NCBI RefSeq assembly: GCF_000020585.3
Contig: NC_011138.3
Span: 3,574,140 to 3,638,139, forward strand
DNA length: 64,000 nt
Source: Alteromonas mediterranea DE
Lineage (GTDB): Bacteria > Pseudomonadota > Gammaproteobacteria > Enterobacterales > Alteromonadaceae
Reading direction: 5' to 3'
In this document: one piece after another, positions 18,679-27,204 of the stretch
Numbering within the stretch: the first letter of the stretch is position 1
Layout of the letters: the number at the start of each line of letters is the position of its first letter
The notes under the pieces: model-generated
The model's database searches: none
Told to the model about the DNA's origin: nothing
The model's input: only the letters and a program-made list of their open reading frames with translations
Position numbers and translations under genes: made by a program

Positions 18679-19815
18679 CTACACCCCACCACTAAATATA
18701 CGGCGCTGCTGCCACAGTAAGTAAAGGAAAAATGGCGCCCCTACTGCAGAGGTAACAATACCAATAGGTATCTCCATAGGTACAAACAGCGTTCGCGCAA
18801 GCGTATCGGCGACTATCAATAGTAGCGCCCCTGTTAGCGCACTGGCAGGAATTAGAACCTGGTGATTTACGCCAAAGATTGCCCTGCACATATGAGGCAC
18901 CACCAAACCTACAAAGCCGATAATGCCGCACAGCGCTGTCGCTAATGCCACGGAAAACGCCACCAACCATAAAACCCTTTGTTTATAGCGCGTAACATTT
19001 AGCCCCATGTAGGCTGCTTCTTTTTCACCCAGTGCCATTAAGTTAAGGGCATTACGGGACTTCATTAACCCTGTAATAGCAATAAAACTCGCTAAAGCGA
19101 CCAAACCACAAAGCGTCCAGCTTGCTCCGGCTAAACTCCCCATAGTCCAGTAGCTTATTTGGCGAAGCGCATCGTCGCTTGCCACGTAACTAATAGCCCC
19201 TATGACTGTGCCGGTTAATGCATTAATGGCTACCCCTGCCAAAATAAGCGCGGCTACTGAAACACCTTGCGGACCATTTGAAAACCGTAAGACCGTCCAT
19301 ACAGATAGTAGTGCTCCACCAAACGCCCACATGGCTACCCATACCGATTCAAGTGCAGGAAGAAGTGGAGGCACAATGGTCATACTCAGCGCCGCGGCGG
19401 CGGCTGCGCCACCGGCAATACCGATTAAGCCAGGGTCGGCGAGCGGATTGCGCACTAGACCCTGCATGGCGCAGCCAGATACGGCTAACAGCGCGCCAAT
19501 AAGCATAGTCATGATCACCCTCGGCAACCTTATTTCAGACAGCACATACCAATGGGTGGTGTTTGCTGCCGTATTTTCTACCGTATTTTTTACCGTATTT
19601 CCGCCGCTAATGAAGTATCTAAGTTGCTGTTCAATATCAATTGGTAAACTGCCGCGGGTTAACCCCACATAAGCACAGATCAATAGCAACAAGAGCAGTA
19701 TTCCCATGCCAATACGTTTTCGCTGTGCGCGGGCATTAATAAGCTGAAGTACCACAAGCACCGATGAGTAATCGCTTGGGTTATCACTGTGCTTAGCTGC
19801 GGAAGATAACTGCAT
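18679..19815 (-). CDS. hmuU: Haem ABC transporter permease (FecCD family)
   Basis: 378 aa with about ten hydrophobic helices. FecCD family marks: LRLPRVIMTMLIGALLAVSG, GLVRNPLADPGLIGIAGGA, LALGEKEAAYMGLNV-type loop, and GFVGLVVPHMCR near the coupling helix. The start ATG overlaps the stop of the binding-protein gene (TAATG), indicating translational coupling. It forms the membrane channel for HmuV. Confidence 0.93.
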   Translation of the reverse strand: MQLSSAAKHSDNPSDYSSVLVVLQLINARAQRKRIGMGILLLLLLICAYVGLTRGSLPIDIEQQLRYFISGGNTVKNTVENTAANTTHWYVLSEIRLPRVIMTMLIGALLAVSGCAMQGLVRNPLADPGLIGIAGGAAAAAALSMTIVPPLLPALESVWVAMWAFGGALLSVWTVLRFSNGPQGVSVAALILAGVAINALTGTVIGAISYVASDDALRQISYWTMGSLAGASWTLCGLVALASFIAITGLMKSRNALNLMALGEKEAAYMGLNVTRYKQRVLWLVAFSVALATALCGIIGFVGLVVPHMCRAIFGVNHQVLIPASALTGALLLIVADTLARTLFVPMEIPIGIVTSAVGAPFFLYLLWQQRRIFSGGV

Positions 19816-20771
19816 TATTGACTCGTTCCACTGTAAGCAGTCTTTTGCGTTTGCTTAATTTCAATGGCTTTTTCTGCATACTCTGCAACATGCTGAAGCG
19901 CCACATAAAAACGCGGGGAAAGGCCCAAGCTTATGCTGCTATCCATGGCTTCAACTAGGCAGTGTTTACCAGCAAACGTGGTAGCTAACGCGTGATGTGT
20001 ACAAAGGGCCTCCTTTTCACTTTTGCCACGAAGCATGTGCCCTGCTGCAATCACGATATCAGCGTTTTGCATAAGCACAGACTCTGCATCCATCACTTTG
20101 TAGCCTTTTACTGATTCTCCTATGTTAACGATTCCAAGAGTATCGAATAGCGCTTGAGGCACGGTATCTTTACCAGCTACCGTTATCCCTCTGTCATTGT
20201 TCGCCACCACAAAGAGCGCTTTGATTTGTGTGTTGAACGCAGAGGTTTTATCGGCGTACCGCGCTTTTTGTTGCTCTACCTTCTTTTCTATATGGTGGAT
20301 TAGTTCAATAGCCTGCTCGCTAGAGGCAAGTTTTTTGCCAATGTCTAGCACCAAGGCTTTCAAGCCACTAAGGTTTTTATCCACTTCAAAAGTAGTAACG
20401 TCTACGCCGGCGTGGGCTATTTGTTCAAGCGCAACACTTGGGCCTGCTGCCTCAGCTCCTAATAGCATTGTGGGCTGTTGGGCCAATACCCCTTCCGTGC
20501 TAAGCTGACGAAAGTACCCAAGCTTAGTTAAACTTGCCGCTTGTTGTGGAAACATACTGGTGCTATCGGTCGCGATTACCCAGTCGCCTCGCCCTAACGC
20601 GAACACAATTTCCGTGATACTGCCACCAGCGGTAACAATTCGAGGTGATGCAGTTTGAGTCTCTTCCAAAGGGGCGCTAAACGCCCCTAGTGCAAACAAA
20701 CTCCACCCTGCCATCACAGCAGAAATCGCTTTTGCGGCTATTGAAGAAAATGAAAGAGCGTGTTGCGACAT
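19815..20771 (-). CDS. hmuT: Periplasmic haem-binding protein
   Basis: 318 aa with a signal peptide and a class III periplasmic-binding fold: RIVTAGGSITEIVFALGRGD at the N-terminus, GYFRQLSTEGVLAQQPTMLLG, DIVIAAGHMLRG, and a long connecting helix. HmuT-like proteins carry haem from the outer-membrane receptor to HmuUV. It lies two nucleotides after the HmuY-like lipoprotein gene and overlaps hmuU. Confidence 0.9.
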   Translation of the reverse strand: MSQHALSFSSIAAKAISAVMAGWSLFALGAFSAPLEETQTASPRIVTAGGSITEIVFALGRGDWVIATDSTSMFPQQAASLTKLGYFRQLSTEGVLAQQPTMLLGAEAAGPSVALEQIAHAGVDVTTFEVDKNLSGLKALVLDIGKKLASSEQAIELIHHIEKKVEQQKARYADKTSAFNTQIKALFVVANNDRGITVAGKDTVPQALFDTLGIVNIGESVKGYKVMDAESVLMQNADIVIAAGHMLRGKSEKEALCTHHALATTFAGKHCLVEAMDSSISLGLSPRFYVALQHVAEYAEKAIEIKQTQKTAYSGTSQ

Positions 20772-20773
20772 TT

Positions 20774-21916
20774 TTACTCTCCACTTAAAGGGTCAGCGCG
20801 GAAACTATAGGCACCAGATGTCCCCTCTTCATCGTAATAGCTGGTAATTTGAAACTTATACGTGGTGTCGCCAGCCTGAATTAAATAAACCCCAAACTGT
20901 GAGTAAAGTAAGTGACTGGTGCTGTCGTAGAAATACCAGTTATTCGTACTCATCGCGTACTCACTGACCGTCTCTTCACTGAAACCATAATACTGCGCCG
21001 CTTCTGTGTCCACGCCGTTATACGTTTGTGCATCGGTGCGAAGTGCAGTGGCGTCATCCGCAATAGTCAGGGCAAATTCCCCCGCGCCGTCTGCACATGG
21101 AATAGATAAGTCCCAGCCGTCAGTTTGTGTAACCACTTGCTGCATATCGAAGTCAACGTAAACGGCGTCGCTACAACCTACCGCATCAACGGTGAGCGTA
21201 ACTTCTTCAGCAAAGGTAGTTTGCCCATCAAGAACACTTTGATGCATAACGCCAAGGGTTATTTCGCCAATACCTCGCCCTTCAGTGACGATATCGGTAA
21301 CGTGAAATTTTGTGTAGTTGCTGTCTGAAAACACGATGTAATACGTCTCTTCATTTGGCGTTACTACGTGAGTGGTAAAGTCGTAATTGTAAAAGGTATC
21401 GCCGATGACTTGGGTTTCTGTATCTGTGCTGAACGCTTCAGCTTCTGGGATATCGCTTTCGGTAACAGCCAAGTAGTCGTCTAGTTCACTGTCAGCGGTC
21501 GCATTTAGGAACAAGTCAGACACTGGCGCGCCAGTATCATCATAAAAGTCGCTGTTATTTCCAGTAAAATAAAAGCTTACTGGCGTGTCTTGATGCGTAT
21601 TTAAAAACACATTAGTACGTTTAAAACCAATATCCCACGCAGTATCTGTCGCAGCTTCTTCATCGGTGAGCGTAAGCTGCGTTTGTGTATCTAAGTCAAA
21701 GTAAACTGCAACAGGTGCTGATGTCGAGCCCGTACTGTATGGCCCATAAATGGTTGCTTCTTCGTTTCCACCGTCAGAACTTCCATCATCCGAACCTCCG
21801 CTACCATCGGTTACTTCGTCAGGTGTTTCAACTGGGGTGTCATCGCTACTTGAGCTACCACAAGCAGTTAGGCCGAATGTCATAGCAAGCAATAACGCTA
21901 AATAGGTTTTGTTCAT
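20774..21916 (-). CDS. HmuY-family haem-binding lipoprotein
   Basis: 380 aa. A lipobox (GLTACGSSSS) is followed by a flexible Ser/Gly/Asp/Glu linker. The HmuY-like fold follows: VAVYFDLDTQTQL, ATDTAWDIGFKRTNVFLN, YYIVFSDSNYTKFHVT, then a second half with AVYVDFDMQQ-type and WDLSI motifs that looks like a repeat of the first. HmuY proteins, best known from Porphyromonas, bind haem at the cell surface and pass it to a TonB receptor. This copy is about twice the length of a single HmuY domain, so it may be a two-domain form. It is placed between the receptor and hmuT in the operon. Confidence 0.75.
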   Translation of the reverse strand: MNKTYLALLLAMTFGLTACGSSSSDDTPVETPDEVTDGSGGSDDGSSDGGNEEATIYGPYSTGSTSAPVAVYFDLDTQTQLTLTDEEAATDTAWDIGFKRTNVFLNTHQDTPVSFYFTGNNSDFYDDTGAPVSDLFLNATADSELDDYLAVTESDIPEAEAFSTDTETQVIGDTFYNYDFTTHVVTPNEETYYIVFSDSNYTKFHVTDIVTEGRGIGEITLGVMHQSVLDGQTTFAEEVTLTVDAVGCSDAVYVDFDMQQVVTQTDGWDLSIPCADGAGEFALTIADDATALRTDAQTYNGVDTEAAQYYGFSEETVSEYAMSTNNWYFYDSTSHLLYSQFGVYLIQAGDTTYKFQITSYYDEEGTSGAYSFRADPLSGE

Positions 21917-22156
21917 GTGTTTTCCTTATTTTAAATTCGCTGTGTTAAGCAGCGGGTTTTATTTATTGGTTTAATTTGTTGGTCTAATTTGTTGGTCTAG
22001 GTTTTTAACCTAAGTTTTTGGGCCGTTTTTTTGGCCCGATTTTTTTGGGGCCGTTTTTTTTGAAAGTGGGGCCTCGTCAGTTTGATATCTGTCGTTAGGT
22101 GTTTTTTTGTTCTCAAACGTTTTTTTCTATGCCGGTGCTTTCGTTTTATGGTTATT
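21917..22156. other. hmuR-hmuY spacer with hairpins and homopolymer runs
   Basis: About 240 nt without a gene. It holds GGGCC and GGCCC blocks separated by T7-T8 runs (about 22018-22072), so the minus-strand transcript has GC hairpins with A-rich loops. An AGGTT/AACCT hairpin lies at about 22000-22012. A tandem 13-bp repeat, AATTTGTTGGTCT, occurs twice at about 21971-21997. A 5' attenuator or mRNA-stability element setting the receptor to lipoprotein ratio is possible. Confidence 0.5.
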
Positions 22157-24100
22157 TCAATACTGGTAACTCACGCCCAAATACAATCGCCTTGCAGCAA
22201 TGGGCCTTGCGTCGAAAGCCCCCGCTAAAAGTGCCTCGGTTGAGCGATGTTCATCGGTGAGGTTTTCAAGTCCGAGGCGCGCTTGCCACTGAGGCGTGAA
22301 CTGGTGCTGTACGACCGCGTTTAGCGTGGTAAAGCTATCTTTCGCTATTGAGCTATAGCCAATAGAAGGTGACACATTTCCCTCATGCACACCGTAAAGC
22401 TGTAGACTGGTGTCGGTATGACTAAACTGATAGGTAACAGACGCTTTAACTAAGTGGGTAGGACGTTCAGGCAAGCGCTGCGAACTGCCGTCTTCGGAAA
22501 CTAGGTAGCTGTAATTCAATTGCCACTGCCAATTGTCATCTTGCGCGCTAGCGCTTAAATCAGCACCGTACAGGGTGGCTTCATCGAGGTTCTTATAGAC
22601 TGAAATATCCAAACCCGCGTCTTGCGATGCATCCACGTCTACCGCCGTGGTAATGAAATCATCAGCTTTGGTGTAATGAAGGTTAATATCGACCTGATAT
22701 AACCAATCACTTTTGGTAGGCGTTAATCTAAGGTTTGTGCCTACGTTAGCATTTAGCGCTGTTTCAGGCGTAAGTGCGTCGTTGCCAAGCACCATATAAC
22801 CTAAGTTACTGTGGTCGAATACGTAATAGCGCTCCTTAAGGTTAGGCACGCGATAGCTACTGCCCACGCCAGCACGAAGTTGCCAAGAAGTATTTTCAGC
22901 GTTAAATGACTGGCTTGCACTTGCTTTAAACGCGGTATGCCAGCCAAAATCAGAATCGTTTTGTATTCTTGCGCCCGCTAAAAGCTGGGTGTGGTTTTGC
23001 TGCCAGTTCCCTTGTAAATAAAGCTCGGCACTTTCACGACTTACATCATCAACTTCAACCGTGCCCGTGCTGAGGTTTAGCTGGTCCAGCGAGTCGCCAT
23101 GTAAAACAACGCCGCCTACCCACTCAATATCTTTGGTGGAATAAATTTTCTGCGCTTCCATTTCCGCAAGCTGGATATCGGTTTGACGCAACCCGTTGCT
23201 GTTACCGCTTTCTTCATCATGTGAAAGATAGCGCGTATTGATATGCCAATCATATTGCTGCTCAAGGCGAAAATCGTGTTGCCACTGGGTTACGTTAGAC
23301 AGATAGCTGATGATAGTGGCTTGACCGGGTATTGATGATTGAGGCTTGTCTTTTTGTTCATCCAACCACTGCCCCTTGTATTGCACGCTCACGCTATTTA
23401 TCAATGTAGATAACGACATTTGCACGAAGGATTTGTCTACCGCGCCTCCATCTTGTGATGTAGTTTCGCCGTCGTAATCAAAACCCGGGTTGGTAATGTT
23501 CTGAGCCGTTATGCCAAGCTGCCAATCACTAATTGCTTTCGCAGCAGTTATCCTAGACGTGTGCCCGATTTCATCACCTTCAATTGCATCATCGGTAAAG
23601 TATGATGCCTCGTAGTCTGCTGAAAACTGCGACCCTTCCACCTTCTCGGTAATGATATTGATAACACCACCCATGGCAGAGCTGCCGAAAAGTACTGATG
23701 CCGCGCCACGCACTATTTCAATTTGTTTAATATTGGCAACGCTAATTTGGTCAAGGTCGACGGAAGAGCCTGTGGGAGAAATGATGGGCTGGCCGTTGAT
23801 TAACACCAATACGTGATCGCCATTGAACCCGTTTAGCTGAACGTTGTAGCCGTCTTTTTGACTTCGCCTCACCACAACGCCCGGCATCACCTCAAGCACT
23901 TGGCGCAAGGTACCTTTACTTAGTCGCGCAATCTCCGCTTTATCTACTACATCAATTTTTACGGGCGAAGAAGCCAATAGTTTAGGTGTCCTAGTACCTG
24001 TCACCACAACGCGCTCAAGGGCATCTTCTGCTAATACTGGAAAAGACAAAGGAAGGCTAGCGGCTACCACAAAGAAAGGTACAAAGCGGGCTCGTTTCAT
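22157..24100 (-). CDS. hmuR: TonB-dependent haem/haemoprotein outer-membrane receptor
   Basis: 647 aa. A signal peptide (LPLSFPVLAEDA) and a TonB box-like segment (ERVVVTGTRTPK) are followed by a plug domain (LRQVLEVMPGVVV, GFNGDHVLVLINGQP, VRGAASVLFGSSAMGGVINI). The 22-strand barrel ends with LGVSYQY. Length and motifs fit BtuB/HmuR-type receptors. The gene cluster (HmuY, HmuTUV, HugZ) indicates haem as substrate. It is first in the operon, with a Fur-like box just upstream, so iron-repressed expression is expected. Confidence 0.9.
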   Translation of the reverse strand: MKRARFVPFFVVAASLPLSFPVLAEDALERVVVTGTRTPKLLASSPVKIDVVDKAEIARLSKGTLRQVLEVMPGVVVRRSQKDGYNVQLNGFNGDHVLVLINGQPIISPTGSSVDLDQISVANIKQIEIVRGAASVLFGSSAMGGVINIITEKVEGSQFSADYEASYFTDDAIEGDEIGHTSRITAAKAISDWQLGITAQNITNPGFDYDGETTSQDGGAVDKSFVQMSLSTLINSVSVQYKGQWLDEQKDKPQSSIPGQATIISYLSNVTQWQHDFRLEQQYDWHINTRYLSHDEESGNSNGLRQTDIQLAEMEAQKIYSTKDIEWVGGVVLHGDSLDQLNLSTGTVEVDDVSRESAELYLQGNWQQNHTQLLAGARIQNDSDFGWHTAFKASASQSFNAENTSWQLRAGVGSSYRVPNLKERYYVFDHSNLGYMVLGNDALTPETALNANVGTNLRLTPTKSDWLYQVDINLHYTKADDFITTAVDVDASQDAGLDISVYKNLDEATLYGADLSASAQDDNWQWQLNYSYLVSEDGSSQRLPERPTHLVKASVTYQFSHTDTSLQLYGVHEGNVSPSIGYSSIAKDSFTTLNAVVQHQFTPQWQARLGLENLTDEHRSTEALLAGAFDARPIAARRLYLGVSYQY

Positions 24101-24116
24101 TGATAATTCTTTTAAT

Positions 24117-24135
24117 GCAAATGATAATGATTTGC
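24117..24135. promoter_or_regulatory. Fur-like operator upstream of hmuR
   Basis: GCAAATGATAATGATTTGC sits 17 bases upstream of the hmuR start and has palindromic outer arms (GCAAAT/ATTTGC). It shares the core ATGATAATGAT with the gammaproteobacterial Fur consensus. It would repress the whole haem operon when iron is plentiful. Confidence 0.75.
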
Positions 24136-24334
24136 GTTTAATCTTATTTATTTAAAACCTTTTTGCAAGGAAAATTGTTAACCGCTCTCATGAAAAATGT
24201 CTAAGCCTCTAATAAATAGGACTTTTAAAATGCTATTTAGAGGGTGAAAAAAGAAATTGAGGAGTAAACAAACTTGGCAAGATAATTGATTTACAAAGTA
24301 GATATTAAGGTAACAACAACGGGATTTTGACACT

Positions 24335-24466
24335 ATGCGCCTACCTACTAAACAACTTATCAATAAAATCGAAAACTTGTCTAATGGCCTAACACCAGAG
24401 CAGCTAACAAGCTTTCTCGATATTATTGACGCTATGACGGCACTGGTTGAGGAAGCTGGAGAGTAA
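24335..24466 (+). CDS. Possible 43-aa helical small protein
   Basis: ATG to TAA, 43 codons, beginning MRLPTKQLINKIENLSN and ending ALVEEAGE. It is predicted to be an amphipathic helix pair with the acidic/hydrophobic pattern of a real protein. A weak GGGA lies about 12 nt upstream. Nothing is known of its function, and no homologous family is recognised. It sits alone between hmuR and the glycerol facilitator gene. A longer frame on the opposite strand (24178-24486) looks less protein-like. Confidence 0.4.
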   Translation: MRLPTKQLINKIENLSNGLTPEQLTSFLDIIDAMTALVEEAGE

Positions 24467-24825
24467 AAAGCTGCTAGCGACACCAAAAATAATAGCCCCA
24501 GTACAGGGTTGTCCGTATTCCACTAGACTAAGGTTTACAGTGTTCACTGCCTTCAAGTAAGAGCGCTATAGCAATACCAAGAATGATGAATATTCGTTTT
24601 TGCTCACTTGCAGTTCGTTTATGTTCGTTTTATGATACGTCCCAATTAAATGTACATGGGAAGTTGCGTCAGAATAAGAACTAAACGGCCTGTTAGTTAG
24701 ATGGACAGTTAGTGCAATATTGCGCAACATAAAACGCTTTTCTGCCTTCATTTTCCCTAACATAACTCTGTCGTTTCTTTTTCTGCACAGCGCGTTGTAC
24801 TGGTTAAAGATTTAAAGGATGAATT
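24467..24825. other. Intergenic region upstream of the glycerol facilitator
   Basis: About 360 nt with no convincing gene or RNA structure. TAAAGGATGAATT gives a good ribosome-binding site (AAAGGA) just before the start at 24826. The repeated cgttttatg/cgtttatg words near 24615-24640 are only low-complexity similarity. Confidence 0.4.
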
Positions 24826-25695
24826 ATGTTACCTCTCACGGAACCAACGCTTTTCCGCCAGTGTATTGCTGAATTCATAGGCACGGCGATTCTGATTTTC
24901 TTTGGTGTTGGTGCAGTTGCAGCACTGGTATTAACAGGTGCTTCGTTCGGTCAATGGGAAATAAGTATTGTCTGGGGGTTTGGCGTAGCTGTTGCCATTT
25001 ATTGTACTGCTGGGGTTTCGGGTGCACATATTAATCCTGCGGTAACCATTGCGCTTGCTCTTTTTCATGGTTTTGAAAAGCACAAAGTAGGCCCCTTCAT
25101 CCTTTCTCAGTTTCTGGGAGCATTCGCTGCTGCCGCACTTATCTACGGCTTATATCATCAACTTTTTACAGACTATGAACTTACTCACAACCTTTCGCGC
25201 GATAGTGTAGAGGCTCTGGCGACCGCCAGCATTTTTTCTACTTTTCCTCACGAAGCCCTTTCATTCTGGGGTGCCTTTGGCGTTGAATTCGTTATCACTG
25301 CAGTGTTGATGTTTGCAATACTGGCATTGGGCGATGAAAACAACGGTGCATCACGTGGAGCCATGAATCCGCTACTAATTGGTATTGTCATTGCTGTCAT
25401 TGGCTCTTCTTTAGGGCCGTTGACCGGTTTTGCCATGAACCCAGCTCGCGATTTTGGTCCTAAGCTCTTTTCCTATATTGCGGGATGGGAGTATGCCCTT
25501 GATGGGGCGAAAGACATCCCCTACTTTATTGTGCCTATTGTAGCGCCTATATGTGGAGCATGCTTTGGCGCTTGGCTTTACCCTGTATTAATAGGCCGCT
25601 CTCTTTCCCAAGACAGTCGCGCCTGTACTATTCCTAGCGATTGCGAAACTTCCGTTGTTACACAAACTTCTCAAGAGAGTTTTGATAGAGGGTAA
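24826..25695 (+). CDS. glpF: Aquaglyceroporin (glycerol facilitator, MIP family)
   Basis: 289 aa inner-membrane channel with six helices and the two half-helix NPA motifs: SGAHINPAV (Asn70) and GFAMNPARD (Asn205). The Asp after NPAR (209) is the usual mark of glycerol-conducting members rather than water-only AqpZ. It conducts glycerol and small polyols by diffusion. No glpK or glpD neighbours are present, so substrate preference rests on the motif alone. The C-terminal tail past IGRS is longer than usual and hydrophilic. Confidence 0.87.
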   Translation: MLPLTEPTLFRQCIAEFIGTAILIFFGVGAVAALVLTGASFGQWEISIVWGFGVAVAIYCTAGVSGAHINPAVTIALALFHGFEKHKVGPFILSQFLGAFAAAALIYGLYHQLFTDYELTHNLSRDSVEALATASIFSTFPHEALSFWGAFGVEFVITAVLMFAILALGDENNGASRGAMNPLLIGIVIAVIGSSLGPLTGFAMNPARDFGPKLFSYIAGWEYALDGAKDIPYFIVPIVAPICGACFGAWLYPVLIGRSLSQDSRACTIPSDCETSVVTQTSQESFDRG

Positions 25696-25766
25696 GCTGA
25701 CTGTTGATATACGAGCGGCAATGGCCTATTTTACGCCGCAGTTGAATTTACAAAGAAGCATAGCGC

Positions 25767-26630
25767 GTGTTTTATTTAATAACAGTTACTGTCCTGTGGG
25801 CATTTTCCTTTTCGCTCATTGGCGAGTTTTTGGCTGGCTCAGTAGACAGTTATTTTGCTGTTTTGACACGCATTGTGCTCGCCACACTGGTTTTCCTTCC
25901 CTTTCTTAAGCCGGCATTATTAAACCTTAAACAAAAGGCGATCCTGGCGAGTTTAGGTGCTGTGCAGTTAGGGTTAATGTACATCTTCTTTTATCACGCA
26001 TTTTTGTTTTTAAGCGTGCCAGAGGTGTTGCTTTTCACCATTTTCACACCGCTTTACGTAGCCATTTTAAACGACGCACTCTTTAAGCGCTTCACCCCGT
26101 TTTACTTGTTGTGTGCACTTATCGCTACCACAGGGGCTGCCATTATTCGTTTTAACGGCATTAGCGATAATTACTGGTTTGGCTTTGCCGTTGTTCAAGG
26201 TGCTAACCTTTCCTTTGCGCTAGGACAGGTGGGTTATAAAAAACTCACCTCCACCTTCAAAACACAAGTGCCCTATCACAACGTGTTTGCGTGGTTTTAT
26301 TTAGGCGCACTGGCTATAGCACTACCTGCTTTCTTCATTTTTGGTAACACTAGCCAACTGCCGCAGAATGCTCAGCAGTGGGGCATATTGTTGTGGTTAG
26401 GTATCGTGGCATCGGGGCTTGGGTATTACTTTTGGAATCAAGGCGCGCTGAAAGTATCAGGAGGCACATTAGCCATCATGAACAACGCGCTTATTCCAGC
26501 AGGGCTGGTGGTTAATTTACTGCTTTGGCAAAAAGACACTGATTTTTCTCGTTTGTTTCTTGGCGGTGCCATCATTGCCATTGCGCTTTGGATGTCTCAT
26601 CAATACAGCAAGAAACAGAAGCAGCTCTAA
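25767..26630 (+). CDS. EamA-family (DMT superfamily) transporter
   Basis: 287 aa with ten predicted helices in two EamA repeats, the second starting at about WFGFAVVQGANLSFALGQ. Marks include the glycine-rich GIVASGLGYYFWNQGALKVSG and NNALIPAGLV, typical of drug/metabolite or amino-acid exporters. The start is GTG at 25767; the first helix begins immediately (FYLITVTVLWAFSFS). It follows glpF by about 70 nt on the same strand and may be co-transcribed. Substrate unknown. Confidence 0.85.
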   Translation: MFYLITVTVLWAFSFSLIGEFLAGSVDSYFAVLTRIVLATLVFLPFLKPALLNLKQKAILASLGAVQLGLMYIFFYHAFLFLSVPEVLLFTIFTPLYVAILNDALFKRFTPFYLLCALIATTGAAIIRFNGISDNYWFGFAVVQGANLSFALGQVGYKKLTSTFKTQVPYHNVFAWFYLGALAIALPAFFIFGNTSQLPQNAQQWGILLWLGIVASGLGYYFWNQGALKVSGGTLAIMNNALIPAGLVVNLLLWQKDTDFSRLFLGGAIIAIALWMSHQYSKKQKQL

Positions 26631-26648
26631 GCCTCAACAAAGCCGACT

Positions 26649-27131
26649 CTACGCAGGGCTATACTCGCTAATCATGGTGTAGTCTTTGCGCGGCCCTTTG
26701 ACCTGCCATGTTGAGCGCCACACTGGCAACTTTGCGAAGTCATAGTGCACTACGTAGTTGTCATCGCCGCATAAGTGTTCGGCATTCGGGTTGCTCGCAC
26801 TAAATGTATGAAAATAACGTTCATCGTCAAACAAAACATCGAACACACCATGCTGTGACTGTTGCCAAAAATAGCGGCGCTCGGCAGGCATAATGTTTCC
26901 ATTTGGCGCGGTTACTTCGCCCTGCTCGTAATAATTCAGCGTCGGTTTCTCCCACGCAGGCTCCCAACAAAAAGCAGCTGTCCCAACAAACGAAAAAGTA
27001 TCCCCGTTTTGCTGGATAATTTTCCGACGCAAATGCCAGCGCCCTGCGAAGTCGTCAAGATTCGCGGTGCCCTTAGAAGGCGCTGACAACGTCGATACGC
27101 TGGGGCTAGATGACACCTTAGAGCCTGTCAT
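26649..27131 (-). CDS. DUF6314-family protein
   Basis: About 160 aa, predicted soluble and lipocalin-like beta-rich. It has the family pattern FAGRWHLRRKI near the start, RRYFWQ and the strongly conserved end YDFAKLPVWRSTWQVKGPRK. I prefer the ATG at 27131 (MTGSKVSSS), which has AGGA 8 nt upstream; an ATG at 27140 is also possible. It follows the TonB receptor gene by 64 nt and may belong to its operon. Function unknown. Confidence 0.75.
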   Translation of the reverse strand: MTGSKVSSSPSVSTLSAPSKGTANLDDFAGRWHLRRKIIQQNGDTFSFVGTAAFCWEPAWEKPTLNYYEQGEVTAPNGNIMPAERRYFWQQSQHGVFDVLFDDERYFHTFSASNPNAEHLCGDDNYVVHYDFAKLPVWRSTWQVKGPRKDYTMISEYSPA

Positions 27132-27204
27132 ATAATACATCCTATCACTTCATAATTAATCAGACTAAGCAATAGTAAGCACTTACAATAAGAGTACTTC
27201 CCTA

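Noticed and set aside
24178..24486. Minus-strand frame of 102 codons
   Set aside because: Composition is not protein-like (Ser/Cys-rich), there is no ribosome-binding site, and it opposes a more plausible small plus-strand frame.
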